From: Haloarcula nitratireducens | GTDB lineage: Archaea > Halobacteriota > Halobacteria > Halobacteriales > Haloarculaceae | Length of the DNA stretch: 64,000 bases | Assembly: GCF_019599505.1 (NCBI RefSeq) | Contig: NZ_RKLT01000001.1 | Span: 248,001-312,000, forward strand | Direction: 5' to 3' | Part shown: piece after piece, positions 25,134 through 34,261 of the stretch | Layout: each line of letters opens with the position of its first letter | Numbering within the stretch: the stretch's first letter is position 1 | Notes under the pieces: generated by a model | What the model was told of the DNA's origin: nothing | Seen by the model: only the letters and a program-made list of their open reading frames with translations | The model's database searches: none | Program-made: the position numbers and the translations under genes

Positions 25134-25242
25134 GGTGAGACGACTGTCAAAACGTTTCAGTACGACCGTTTCTGACGGAAATAAATACCGATTCCGTCCA
25201 TCGAGGACAAACAATTTTCTCACCGCGGGGACGACAGGGGGT

Positions 25243-26301
25243 ATGTTCGACAAATCGACGTGGATTCGCTTACCGCGAAACGTCGTGGTGGGTCACGGGG
25301 TGTTAGAGCAGACGCTCGACGCGGTGGACGAACTCCACCTGGCGGGGCGGCCGCTAGTCGTCTCCAGTCCGACGCCGCACGCCGTCGCCGGCGAGCGCGT
25401 CGTCGACCAGTTCGAGGACGCGGGCTACGACCCGGCCGAAGTCGTCATCGACGAGGCCAGTTTCGACGCCGTTCAGCAGGTCATCGCTCACGCCGAGGAC
25501 GTGGACGCGGGGTTCATGCTCGGCGTCGGCGGCGGGAAGGCCATCGACATCACGAAGATGGCCGCCGACGACCTGGGACTCGGTTTCGTCTCCGTCCCGA
25601 CGGCGGCCAGCCACGACGGCATCGTCTCGGGTCGGGGCTCGGTTCCGGAGGGCGATACGCGCCACAGCGTCGCCGCCGAGCCGCCGCTGGCCGTCGTCGC
25701 CGATACGGAAGTCTTAGCGGAGGCACCGTGGCGACTGACGACGGCGGGGTGTGCCGACATCATCTCGAACTACACGGCGGTCCGGGACTGGGAGCTCGCT
25801 CACCGCCTGAAGAACGTCCCCTACTCGGAGTACGCCGGCGCGCTCTCCCAGATGACCGCCGAGATGCTCGTCGACAGCGCGAGTTCCATCAAGAAGGGCT
25901 TGGAGGAGTCTTCGTGGATCGTCGTGAAGGCGCTGGTATCTTCCGGAGTGGCGATGTCCATCGCCGATTCCTCGCGGCCGGCCAGCGGCGCGGAACACCT
26001 CTTCTCGCACCAGCTAGACCGCATCGCGCCCGACCCGGCGCTGCACGGCCATCAGGTCGGCGTCGGTGCGATCATGACCGAGTACCTACACAGCGGGCCG
26101 AAGGGGCGCTGGCGCGACGTTCGAGACGCGTTGGGGGCCATCGGCGCGCCGACGACGGCCAACGAGTTGGGCATCGACGACGAGACGGTCATCGAGGCGC
26201 TGACGACGGCCCACGAGATACGCGACCGCTATACGGTGCTGGGCGACGGGATGAGCGAGGAGGCGGCCATCGAGGCGGCGACGGTCACCGGCGTCGTCTA
26301 G
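25243..26301 (+). CDS. egsA: sn-glycerol-1-phosphate dehydrogenase
   Basis: This 352-residue enzyme reduces dihydroxyacetone phosphate to sn-glycerol-1-phosphate, the first step of archaeal ether lipid synthesis. NAD(P)-binding motif GVGGGKAIDITKMAA lies at about 96-110 and FVSVPTAASHDGIVSG at about 117-132. The metal-binding residues fit Asp/His sites in the family: AGCADIISN (around 167-175), ASGAEHLFSHQLD (around 246-258) and LHGHQVGVGA (around 267-276). Length is standard. The ATG at 25243 starts MFDKSTWIRLPRNVVVGHGV; the open frame to 25132 is non-coding upstream sequence. The last 4 nt overlap the convergent Nudix-like gene. Confidence 0.95.
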   Translation: MFDKSTWIRLPRNVVVGHGVLEQTLDAVDELHLAGRPLVVSSPTPHAVAGERVVDQFEDAGYDPAEVVIDEASFDAVQQVIAHAEDVDAGFMLGVGGGKAIDITKMAADDLGLGFVSVPTAASHDGIVSGRGSVPEGDTRHSVAAEPPLAVVADTEVLAEAPWRLTTAGCADIISNYTAVRDWELAHRLKNVPYSEYAGALSQMTAEMLVDSASSIKKGLEESSWIVVKALVSSGVAMSIADSSRPASGAEHLFSHQLDRIAPDPALHGHQVGVGAIMTEYLHSGPKGRWRDVRDALGAIGAPTTANELGIDDETVIEALTTAHEIRDRYTVLGDGMSEEAAIEAATVTGVV

Positions 26302-26783
26302 ACGAGTTCGGCGACCGGGTCCGGATCGGTGTCCCACCGAACCGCCTCGTCCGTGGTCTCCTCGGCCTCGGCGAGTTCCGCGGTGAAGACGACGCCGAGG
26401 CGGTAGACCGCCGGAGCCGACGGGTCGTCGGCGTTGCGGATGCCCGAGATGGTCGCGCTCGTCGCGTCCGTCACCACGCAGTCGACGCCGGTGGCGTCAC
26501 GGACGATTCGCTCCGTGGCCTCGGTCAGTCGCTCGTCGTCGCGCGGTTGTCCCTGCGGCACGCCCCAACCGCCGTCTTCCTCGTTGAGCAACACCGCGCC
26601 GGAGCCGTCCCGAACCACCGCCTGAACGTCGATGTACCCCTCCTCGGCCTGGTCAAGCGCACGTCGATAGCCGTCTTCGGCCACTTCGAACGTCGTCTGC
26701 GTGACCGTCGGCGACCCGACTTCCGATTCGATGCGCTCCAACCACTCCGTGACCCGCGACCGCGAGCGGTCGGATACGTCCAT
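26298..26783 (-). CDS. Nudix-fold protein with a degenerate Nudix box
   Basis: This 161-residue protein starts MDVSDRSRSRVTEWLERIES. Residues 50-160 fit a Nudix hydrolase fold (VQAVVRDGSGAVLLNEEDGGWGVPQGQ). The box should be GX5EX7REUXEEXGU. Here it reads G-QPRDD-E-RLTEATE-R then I-V-R-D-A-T-G-V, so three of the metal-binding Glu positions are Ile, Asp and Ala. It may hydrolyse poorly or act as a binding protein. The ATG at 26783 is favoured over 26804 because the extra residues are uncharacteristic. Confidence 0.75.
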   Translation of the reverse strand: MDVSDRSRSRVTEWLERIESEVGSPTVTQTTFEVAEDGYRRALDQAEEGYIDVQAVVRDGSGAVLLNEEDGGWGVPQGQPRDDERLTEATERIVRDATGVDCVVTDATSATISGIRNADDPSAPAVYRLGVVFTAELAEAEETTDEAVRWDTDPDPVAELV

Positions 26784-26879
26784 GGTCCGAGGGAGACGAG
26801 CCAACAGTATAAATCCGGCTAACCGTTCTCACGGGTTGAGACGGCTCGACGACCCGTCCCTCGAAGCGGTCGGTCGGAA

Positions 26880-28679
26880 TCAGACGTGATCGTTCAGGAA
26901 CTCGACGACGCGAGTGTACGCTTCGATGCGGTTCTCGCGCTTGCTGATGCCGTGGCCCTCGTCCTCGAAGATCAGCTTCTCGACGGGGACGCCGTGGTCC
27001 GCGACCTCCTCGGCGATCTGCTCGGCCTCGCCGACGGGGACCCGCGGGTCGTTCGCCCCGTGGAGGACGAACAGCGGCGCGCTGATCCGGGAGACGTTGT
27101 TGATGGGCGAGATGGATTCGAGAAAGTCGCGGTCCTCGGCGAGCGACCCGTACTCCGCCTCGCGCAACTCGCGTCGCCACTCGCCCGTGTTCTCGAGGAA
27201 GGTGACGAAGTTGGCGATGCCGACGACGTCGACGCCCGCCGCCCAGAGGTCGGGGTACTCGGTGAGCGAGGAGAGCACCATGAAACCGCCGTAGGAACCG
27301 CCCATCGCGACGATGCGGTCGGGGTCCGCGGCGGGGTGGTCGTGGAGCCACTCGACGCCCGCTCTGATGTCCTTCACCGAGTCCAGTCGCTTCTCCACGT
27401 CGTCTAGGTGGGTGTACGCTTTCCCGTAGCCGGTCGACCCGCGGACGTTCGGTTCGAGAACGGCGTACCCCCGCGAGAGGAAGTACTGCGTGAGCCCGGC
27501 GAAGGAGGGGCGGCGCTGGCTCTCGGGACCGCCGTGGATGTCGACGATGACGGGGGTGGTACCGTCCTCGTCGGCCTCCGGCGGCAGGGAGAACAGCGCG
27601 GGAATCTCTAGGCCGTCGAAGCTCTCGAAGCGAACCACCTCGGGTTCGACGAACGTCTCCCGCGGGATGCCGCCCGTCGAGGCGTGAGTCCAGCGCCGGC
27701 TCTCGCCGCTCGCCGTCTCCACGACGAAGGCGTTCGTGTTGACCGTGCGGCCGGTGACGGAGACGGCGAAGCGCTCGGCGCCGGGGCTCCACGCCACGCC
27801 GCCCGCGAGTCCGCCGGGGAGGTCCGGCGTCGGGAACTCCGCGATGCTGGTGGGGTCCTCGAACTCGCCGACGGTGAGCTCGTTGTACCCCTCGACGTTC
27901 TTCGAGTAGGCCAGTCGGCCGCTGGCCTGGTCGATGGCCACGCCGTCGATGTTCCAGTCGTCGTCCTCGCGGACGACCTCGAGGTCGCCCGACAGCGAGA
28001 GGCGGGCCAGCGAGAGCGTGTCGCTCCGCTCGTCGGTGGCCAGATACAGCGCGTCGCCGTCGGGTCCCCACGAGGCGCTGACGTAACGGACGCTGCCTTC
28101 GTGGGGCGTCAGATGGGTGAGATCGCCCGTCTCCGCGTCTAAGACGTAGACATCCTGGTCGAAACTGGAGTGGGCCTCGTTCACTATCAGTTTCTCGCCG
28201 TCGGGTGACCAGCCGCCGACGGTGAACCAGCCGTCGCCCTCGCAGACCAACTCGGCGTCCCCGCCCGTCTCCTCGCGGCCCTGCACGTAGACGTCGAAGA
28301 CCGCTTCGTCGCGGCGGTTCGACGCGAAGGCGAAGGCCTCGCCGTCGGGTCGCCACCCGCCCCAGCGGTGCTTCGCGTCGGGCATCCCCGTGAGGTTCGT
28401 TATTCGGCCGTCGTCGGCGAGCAGGAAGAGCTGTGCGCGCTCGTTGCCGCCCTCGTCCATCCCGAAGACGAGCTCCGGGCGTTCGGGGGAGTAGTCGACG
28501 AAGCTCACCGGCTCGTCGTAGAAGGTGCGCTGTTCGGGCCAGCGGCCGGCAGCATCGAGCGTCCAGACCTGCGAGACGCCCGTCGCGTCGTGGAGGAACG
28601 AGAGCGTCCCGTCGGGAGCGAAGGACGCGCCGTAGGCGCTCCGGACGTTCAGGTACCGTTCGAGATCGTAATCGTACAC
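26880..28679 (-). CDS. S9-family prolyl oligopeptidase-like serine peptidase
   Basis: This 599-residue cytoplasmic enzyme cleaves short peptides. The N-terminal two thirds form a WD40-like beta-propeller with repeated Asp-box-like elements (SPDGEKLIVNEAH, GPDGDALYLATD). The C-terminal alpha/beta-hydrolase has HGGPESQRRPSF (oxyanion region), Ser462 in GGSYGGF, Asp544 in HGANDPRVP and His576 in EDEGHG. The GTG at 28679 (reads V-Y-D-Y-D-L-E-R) is chosen as start because a GATTTTGCC box lies about 28 nt before it. The frame is open much further upstream but the sequence there belongs to the divergent gene. It shares a short promoter region with the glycosyltransferase gene. Confidence 0.88.
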   Translation of the reverse strand: MYDYDLERYLNVRSAYGASFAPDGTLSFLHDATGVSQVWTLDAAGRWPEQRTFYDEPVSFVDYSPERPELVFGMDEGGNERAQLFLLADDGRITNLTGMPDAKHRWGGWRPDGEAFAFASNRRDEAVFDVYVQGREETGGDAELVCEGDGWFTVGGWSPDGEKLIVNEAHSSFDQDVYVLDAETGDLTHLTPHEGSVRYVSASWGPDGDALYLATDERSDTLSLARLSLSGDLEVVREDDDWNIDGVAIDQASGRLAYSKNVEGYNELTVGEFEDPTSIAEFPTPDLPGGLAGGVAWSPGAERFAVSVTGRTVNTNAFVVETASGESRRWTHASTGGIPRETFVEPEVVRFESFDGLEIPALFSLPPEADEDGTTPVIVDIHGGPESQRRPSFAGLTQYFLSRGYAVLEPNVRGSTGYGKAYTHLDDVEKRLDSVKDIRAGVEWLHDHPAADPDRIVAMGGSYGGFMVLSSLTEYPDLWAAGVDVVGIANFVTFLENTGEWRRELREAEYGSLAEDRDFLESISPINNVSRISAPLFVLHGANDPRVPVGEAEQIAEEVADHGVPVEKLIFEDEGHGISKRENRIEAYTRVVEFLNDHV

Positions 28680-28700
28680 GCCCGTTCGGAGGGCGCGAGC

Positions 28701-28741
28701 GGGCAAAATCCTTTGCGGCGAACGGGTGGCTTTTTGAGAAC
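28701..28741. promoter_or_regulatory. divergent promoters of the S9 peptidase and glycosyltransferase genes
   Basis: On the minus strand GATTTTGCCC (28710-28701) lies about 28 nt before the GTG at 28679. On the plus strand TTTTTGAGAA (28731-28740) lies about 26 nt before the ATG at 28761. Both spacings fit leaderless transcripts. Confidence 0.5.
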
Positions 28742-28760
28742 CCCCGTCGACGGATTCGGT

Positions 28761-29819
28761 ATGCGTGTCGCGGTCGTCGCCATGGAGACGAGCCACTACC
28801 GGGACACCGACGGCCGACGGCGCATCGAACGAATCGCGCGCGAGCTCGCCGACGCCGGCCACGAGGTGTCGGTGTTCTGCTCGCAGTGGTGGGAGGGGTT
28901 CGACAAGCGGTTCGCGCCCGAGGGGGTCACGTACCGGGCGGTCACCGTCTCGCCGACCGAGCCCTCGTTCTGTACGCGACTGCCCGCGCTCCTGACGAAG
29001 TTCCGACCGGATATCGTCCACGCGATTCCGTCCCCCCCGTCGGTCGTGTTGGCGGCGAACCTCGGTGCGTCGCTCTCTCGGTCGCCGCTGGTCGTGGAGT
29101 GGTACGGCGACGACAGCCTGCCCGAAGCCCACCGGACGGACTGGTCCGTCCGCGTCCCCGACCAGTTCGTCACCCCTTCCGAACTCGTCCAGACCCGTCT
29201 CTGGGAGGCCGGTGCCGCGACCGACCGGACGACCGTCCTCCCCGAGAGCATCGACATGGACCTCGTCCGCGAGGCCGATCCGGCCGAGGAAGTCGACGTG
29301 GTGTACGCACATCCGTTAGACGAGAGCGCCAACGTCGAGTCGCTGTTCCTCGGGCTGGCGGAACTCCGCCGGAAGGACTGGTCGGCGACCATCGTCGGCG
29401 ACGGCCCCGAACGCGCTACCTACGAACGGGAGGCCGCCGACCTCCGCATCGACGACCGCGTGGAGTTCGTGGGGGCCTGTGACCGCGAGCGGCGCGTCTC
29501 GATCTACAAGGGCGCGCACGTCTTCGTTCAGACGGCGTTCCGGGAGTGTTTCGCCACCGACCTGCTGTGGGCGCTGGCCTGTGGCTGCATCGGCATCGTC
29601 GAGTACCAGGCCGAATCGAGCGGCCACGAACTCGTCGAGCACCGCGACCGGTCCTTCCGCGTCACCACGCCGCAGGAGATCGCCGACAGGATCGTCGAGT
29701 CGGCCGACCTGGAACGCCGGACCGTCGACGAGTCGCTCTCGGAGTTCGACCACGAGGCCGTCCGCGGCGAGTACGAGGACCTCTACGCCCGACTGGTCGA
29801 AGAACGCGGTCTATTCTGA
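28761..29819 (+). CDS. GT4-like glycosyltransferase with an altered EX7E motif
   Basis: This 352-residue protein starts MRVAVVAMETSHYRDTDGRR. It has two Rossmann domains of the GT-B fold. The acceptor half holds RIARELADAGHEVSVFCSQW and RPDIVHAIPSPPSVV. The donor half holds ATIVGDGPERATYEREAADL and DDRVEFVGACDRER. The nucleotide-sugar motif region reads FRECFATDLLWALACGC: the first Glu is present but the position of the second Glu of EX7E is Trp. The enzyme may use another residue or be divergent. It probably modifies a lipid or protein glycan, with substrate unknown. The ATG at 28761 fits the promoter. Confidence 0.82.
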   Translation: MRVAVVAMETSHYRDTDGRRRIERIARELADAGHEVSVFCSQWWEGFDKRFAPEGVTYRAVTVSPTEPSFCTRLPALLTKFRPDIVHAIPSPPSVVLAANLGASLSRSPLVVEWYGDDSLPEAHRTDWSVRVPDQFVTPSELVQTRLWEAGAATDRTTVLPESIDMDLVREADPAEEVDVVYAHPLDESANVESLFLGLAELRRKDWSATIVGDGPERATYEREAADLRIDDRVEFVGACDRERRVSIYKGAHVFVQTAFRECFATDLLWALACGCIGIVEYQAESSGHELVEHRDRSFRVTTPQEIADRIVESADLERRTVDESLSEFDHEAVRGEYEDLYARLVEERGLF

Positions 29820-29881
29820 CTCGACCGGCGCGAGCGACGCCGGTGCGGAGAGAGCCGGAAAAAGGACCCCTCGATGACGAG

Positions 29882-31621
29882 TCAGTACGGGATGATCCGG
29901 AACCCCTCGGGGATGAGGAGCCCGAACACGAGGAACAGCGCGGCGGCGACGCCGGCCGCGATGAGGGCGTAGGGGGCCTGACTCCTGACGTGGACCATGT
30001 GGTCGCTCCCGCTCGTCGAGGAGGCCAGGACGGTCGTGTCGCTGATGGGTGAGGTGTGGTCGCCGAAGATGCCGCCGCTGAACACCGCGCCGAGGACGAG
30101 CGGGAGGTTCGCCCCCGTCGAGAACGCCAGCGGGATGGCGATGGGGAACATGATGCCGTAGGTCGACCACGACGAGCCGTCGGAGAAACTGACCGCCGAC
30201 GTGACGAGGAAGACGCCCACCGGGACGACGAACGCGGGCACGCCGCCGAAGACGTTCGTCACGAACGAGGAGATGCCGAGCAGCGACACCGCGTTCTGGA
30301 TGGAACTGGCGAACATGAGGATGACGGCGGCCAGCAAGATGCCCTTGAAGCCGACCATCATCGCGTCGGTGGCGTCGTCGTTCGACGGGATATCGCCCTT
30401 CCAGCGGTAGAGCAGGAAGGCGACGATCAGGGCGGCGATGGAGGCGATGCCGAGCTGGACGCCGCCGATGTTGAACGCCCACGGGCCGCTCGGCGGCGCG
30501 ACGAGTTGCCAGCCGCCCAGTCGAACCAGCGTCGTTCCCATCCCCTGTTTGCCCTCGACGTAGATGACCGGGCTCGCCCGCCAGAACATCGCGCTCAGGC
30601 CGACGACGACCATCGTCAGGATGGGCCAGGCGAAGTTCCGCCAGTCCGGCGTCGCGGTCTCGGCGACCTCGTACTCGTCCATCTCCTCGGAGATCATCGG
30701 GTCGGCGTCGTCGCCGACGACCTCGCCCGTCTCTCGCGCCCGCGACTCCTCGGTGCCCATCTCGTAGAGGTTCGGGACGACCTGCCACGCGACGAGCGCC
30801 GCGAGCGCGAGCGCGATCCAGGAGTAAAAGCCCGTGAACAACGTGTTGAAGAACAGCGGCCAGACGGCCCCCGTCGCCGCGGTCACCTGCTCGCCGCCGC
30901 TGTCGACGAAGTTAGACATACCCGACGGGAGCGACCCCTGCTTCTGGGCCTCGACGAGACCGCCGCCGATGAAGCCGACCATCGCCGCGCCCCACGTCGA
31001 GTAGAAGGCGAGGCGGGCCGCCGGCGACCCCGCCGAATCGACGTAGTAGGCGAGCTTCGCCCGCGAGACGTCGAAGCGGTCGGTCAGCGGGCGCATCATC
31101 GAGCCGACCACCAGACAGTTGAAGTAGTCGTCGATGTGGATGGCGATACCGGCCAGGAAAGCGGCCTTCTCGGCGTCGTCGGCCGAGTCGACGCGCGACG
31201 CGAGCGCCTCTAGGACGCCCCGGATGGCCCCCGCTCGAATCATCAGGCCGATCATGCCGCCGATGGCGAAGATCGCCAGCAGGACGTTCTTGACGTACCA
31301 CTCGCCGAACAAGGGCGCCGTGGCGATTATCTCCGGGACGAGCTTCAGTCCGAACAGCCCGCCCAGCGCGACGCCGCCGACGCCGGTCGTCCACGAACTC
31401 GCGTTCTCGGCCTGCGGCTGGACCGTCGCCACCTCGCCGCCGGCGGTGATCAGGTCCGACGGGACCCCGACGGCCTGTGGATGCAGCGCGCCGAGCAGGA
31501 CGCTCGTGACGACGATGCCGACGAACAGTCCGATGAGGGCGTCTCGCGTGTACCATGCGAGAGCGATGGCCACGAGCGCCGGGACGACCGACCAGGGGCC
31601 GGCCACGATTCCTTCGACCAT
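29882..31621 (-). CDS. Na+/H+ antiporter, NhaC family
   Basis: This 579-residue membrane protein has about 12 segments. Signature regions are AIHIDDYFNCLVVGSMMRP (about 161-179), DSAGSPAARLAFYSTWGA (about 195-212), SFSDGSSWSTYGIMFPIAIP (about 472-491) and GDHTSPISDTTVLAS (about 518-532). These match haloarchaeal NhaC-type exchangers that expel sodium in exchange for protons. A long charged loop (GTEESRARETGEVVGDDADP) splits the halves. The ATG at 31621 is preferred over 31645 since a TTAAT box lies 27 nt before it. Confidence 0.9.
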   Translation of the reverse strand: MVEGIVAGPWSVVPALVAIALAWYTRDALIGLFVGIVVTSVLLGALHPQAVGVPSDLITAGGEVATVQPQAENASSWTTGVGGVALGGLFGLKLVPEIIATAPLFGEWYVKNVLLAIFAIGGMIGLMIRAGAIRGVLEALASRVDSADDAEKAAFLAGIAIHIDDYFNCLVVGSMMRPLTDRFDVSRAKLAYYVDSAGSPAARLAFYSTWGAAMVGFIGGGLVEAQKQGSLPSGMSNFVDSGGEQVTAATGAVWPLFFNTLFTGFYSWIALALAALVAWQVVPNLYEMGTEESRARETGEVVGDDADPMISEEMDEYEVAETATPDWRNFAWPILTMVVVGLSAMFWRASPVIYVEGKQGMGTTLVRLGGWQLVAPPSGPWAFNIGGVQLGIASIAALIVAFLLYRWKGDIPSNDDATDAMMVGFKGILLAAVILMFASSIQNAVSLLGISSFVTNVFGGVPAFVVPVGVFLVTSAVSFSDGSSWSTYGIMFPIAIPLAFSTGANLPLVLGAVFSGGIFGDHTSPISDTTVLASSTSGSDHMVHVRSQAPYALIAAGVAAALFLVFGLLIPEGFRIIPY

Positions 31622-31742
31622 GTCTGGTCGTCCGAGTGGCGACACATTAACGTACGTATTCGCCTGCGTCGGCGCTGGGCCGACGACCGATCGCGACCGG
31701 CCAGACGAAACCCGTTTTGCCCTCGGCTACCTCCGGCCGGTA

Positions 31743-33614
31743 GTGACAGACGAGGAGCCAGCCGACTCGGAACCCGAGAGCGCCGACGGCGACGGTCCGG
31801 CCGTCGAACTCGACGCCATCTACGACGCCATCGACGCCGTCGGCCGCCCGCACCTGACGGCGACCGAGCTATCCAGGAAGACGGACCTCACGCCCGACGA
31901 GGCACGCGAGGCGCTCGAAGCGCTCGCGAGCGAGGGCGAGATAGAGCGTCAGGACGTGAGCGAGGTCGAGTCGATCTGGTATCCCGCCGACGTCGCCGAG
32001 GTGACCGACCGCGAGCGCGTCGTCCTCTTTCCGGACCGCCGGGAGGTCGTGGTCGAACACCCCGACCAGTTCACGCGGGCGCAGCTCTCGCAGTTCGCCC
32101 GCCTGCAGGACTCCAACCGGTCGGGCGGCTACGTCTACGAGCTGCGCGAGGCCGACGTCTGGGCGGCCCCGCACGAGTCGCTTGACGACCTCTTAGCGAC
32201 GATGCGCGACGTGTTGGGCGAGCGTTCGCCCCACCTCGAAGAGTGGGTGACGAGCCAGTGGGAGCGCGCCCGGAAGTTCCGCCTCTACACCCACGAGGAG
32301 GGGTACGTCGTCCTCGAAGCCGAGAGCGACGACCTGATGGGCAACGTCGCCCGGCAGAAACTCGACGACGAATACCTGCGCGCGCCCATCTCGGACTCGG
32401 AGGCGTGGGTCAACCGCGACGCCACCGCCGAGATCAAGCGGACGCTGTACGAGGCGGGATATCCGGTCCGGGACGACCGCGAACTGGACGAAGGCGACGC
32501 CCTGGAGATGGACCTCCTGCTCCGTCTGCGCGACTACCAGGCCGACTGGGTCGAGCGGTTCACCGAGCAGGGATCGGGCGTCTTCGTCGGGCCGCCGGGG
32601 TCGGGCAAGACCGTCGCGGCGATGGGGACGATGGCCGCCATCGGCGGCGAGACGCTGATTCTGGTCCCCTCGCGCGAACTCGCCACCCAGTGGCACGACG
32701 AACTGGTGCGGCACACTTCTCTCACCGACGACGACATCGGCGAGTACCACGGCGGCGCGAAGGAGATCCGCCCGGTCACCATCGCCACGTACCGCACCGC
32801 CGGGATGGACCGCCACCGGAAGCTCTTCGACCAGCGCAAGTGGGGCCTCATCGTCTACGACGAGGTGCATCACGTCCCCAGCCCCATCCACCGCCGGAGC
32901 GCGGACTTACAGACCAAACATCGCCTCGGGCTCACCGCGACGCCGACTCGCGAGAGCGACGACGAGGAGGAGATATTCACGCTCGTCGGCCCGCCCATCG
33001 GGACGGACTGGGGGAAGCTGTTCGACGAGGGGTACGTCGCCGAACCCGAAGTCGAGATCCGGCTCGTCCCGTGGGGCGGGGACGACGAGCGAACGGAGTA
33101 CGCCTCCACGTCGGGCCACGACCGGCGGCAGGCGGCGGCGAACAACACCGGGAAGATAGAGGAGATCCGCTACACGCTCGCCCAACACCCCGCGGCGAAG
33201 GCGCTCGTCTTCGTGGAGTACTTAGATCAGGGCGAGGTCATCAGCGAGGCCATCGACGCGCCCTTCATCAGCGGCGAGACGCCCCACGCCCGCCGGGAGA
33301 AGCTGTTCGACGAGTTCCGCCGGAGCGAACGCGATACCCTGGTCGTCTCGCGGGTCGGCGACGAGGGGATCGACCTCCCCGACGCCGAACTCGCCGTCGT
33401 CGCCTCGGGACTCGGCGGCTCTCGGCGGCAGGGCGCACAGCGAGCGGGCCGGACGATGCGCCCCGCAGGCGACGCGCGAATGGTCATCCTCGCCACGCGC
33501 GGAACGACCGAGGAGGACTTCGTCCGCCGGCAGATGCGCCACCTCGCCTCGAAGGGCATCCGCGTCAACGAGACGGAGGCCGAGGCGGTCGAAGCGCCCG
33601 TTAGCGAGGACTAG
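31743..33614 (+). CDS. XPB/Rad25-like DEAD/DEAH-box helicase
   Basis: This 623-residue superfamily 2 helicase reads from GTG at 31743 (VTDEEPADSEPESAD). Residues about 20-80 form a winged helix (LDAIYDAIDAVGRPHLTATEL). The helicase core has LRDYQ (262-266), Walker A GPPGSGKT (283-290), DEVH (373-376), LTATPT and the C-terminal RecA lobe with VVSRVGDEGIDLPDAEL and QRAGRTMRP. XPB-type proteins act in DNA repair and transcription. The winged-helix N-terminus is typical of haloarchaeal versions. It is divergent from nhaC, and a GTTTTGC box 26 nt before the GTG supports that start. Confidence 0.88.
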   Translation: MTDEEPADSEPESADGDGPAVELDAIYDAIDAVGRPHLTATELSRKTDLTPDEAREALEALASEGEIERQDVSEVESIWYPADVAEVTDRERVVLFPDRREVVVEHPDQFTRAQLSQFARLQDSNRSGGYVYELREADVWAAPHESLDDLLATMRDVLGERSPHLEEWVTSQWERARKFRLYTHEEGYVVLEAESDDLMGNVARQKLDDEYLRAPISDSEAWVNRDATAEIKRTLYEAGYPVRDDRELDEGDALEMDLLLRLRDYQADWVERFTEQGSGVFVGPPGSGKTVAAMGTMAAIGGETLILVPSRELATQWHDELVRHTSLTDDDIGEYHGGAKEIRPVTIATYRTAGMDRHRKLFDQRKWGLIVYDEVHHVPSPIHRRSADLQTKHRLGLTATPTRESDDEEEIFTLVGPPIGTDWGKLFDEGYVAEPEVEIRLVPWGGDDERTEYASTSGHDRRQAAANNTGKIEEIRYTLAQHPAAKALVFVEYLDQGEVISEAIDAPFISGETPHARREKLFDEFRRSERDTLVVSRVGDEGIDLPDAELAVVASGLGGSRRQGAQRAGRTMRPAGDARMVILATRGTTEEDFVRRQMRHLASKGIRVNETEAEAVEAPVSED

Positions 33615-34219
33615 ACTCGCGCTTCGACGATCGCGAACGTGCCGCCGAGTTCGTCGGGCACTTCCTCGACGTCCGTCACCTCGAATCCCGCTTCCGCCAG
33701 CAGTTCCCGATTCCGGTCCACCCCGTAGAAGCTCCACGCCATCCGCTCGCCGGTATCCAACCAGTCGTCGTTCTCCCCGACCCACGGTTCGCTTCCGACG
33801 GCGGCGAGCAGGCGTCCGCCCGGCCGGAGGACGCGCTCGAACTCGGCGAAGACGGCGGCGTGTTCCTCGCGGGGGACGTGGATGACCGCGTGATACGAGA
33901 CGACGGCGTCGAAGGCGTCGTCGGGCGACGGGAGATGGGCGAGGTCTCCCTGCACGACTCCGGCGCTCGGCACTCGCTCTCGAGCGGTCTGCAACTGCTC
34001 GCGGGAGATGTCGAGTGCGACGACGTCGTGTCGCTCCGCGAGGACGTCGGCGGCCGGCGTGCCGGCTCCACACCCGGCGTCGAGGACGCGGCCGCCGTCT
34101 GCGAGGGCTGATGCCAGTTCCTCGACGAGACTCCGCTCACGCCCCTCCCCGTCCCGCTCTGCTGCGTACGTCGCCGCGATCTCGTCGTAGCCCGACCGAA
34201 CGACGTCCCGCTGGTCCAT
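33611..34219 (-). CDS. class I SAM-dependent methyltransferase
   Basis: This 202-residue protein has motif I VLDAGCGAGTP (44-54), acidic motif LDIS (around 68-71), VVQGDLAHLPSPDDAFDAVVSYHAVIHV (motifs II-III) and FERVLRPGGRLLAAVG. The fold is a complete small Rossmann methyltransferase of the Methyltransf_11/UbiE-like type. The substrate is not recognisable. Its 3' end overlaps the helicase gene by 4 nt (convergent). Confidence 0.85.
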   Translation of the reverse strand: MDQRDVVRSGYDEIAATYAAERDGEGRERSLVEELASALADGGRVLDAGCGAGTPAADVLAERHDVVALDISREQLQTARERVPSAGVVQGDLAHLPSPDDAFDAVVSYHAVIHVPREEHAAVFAEFERVLRPGGRLLAAVGSEPWVGENDDWLDTGERMAWSFYGVDRNRELLAEAGFEVTDVEEVPDELGGTFAIVEARV

Positions 34220-34261
34220 ATCGACGACCCGACACCGGGCGAAAAGAACCTTCCGACGAGT

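Noticed and set aside
28680..29312. Extending the S9 peptidase N-terminus to 29312
   Set aside because: That part would overlap the divergent glycosyltransferase gene and is not peptidase-like.
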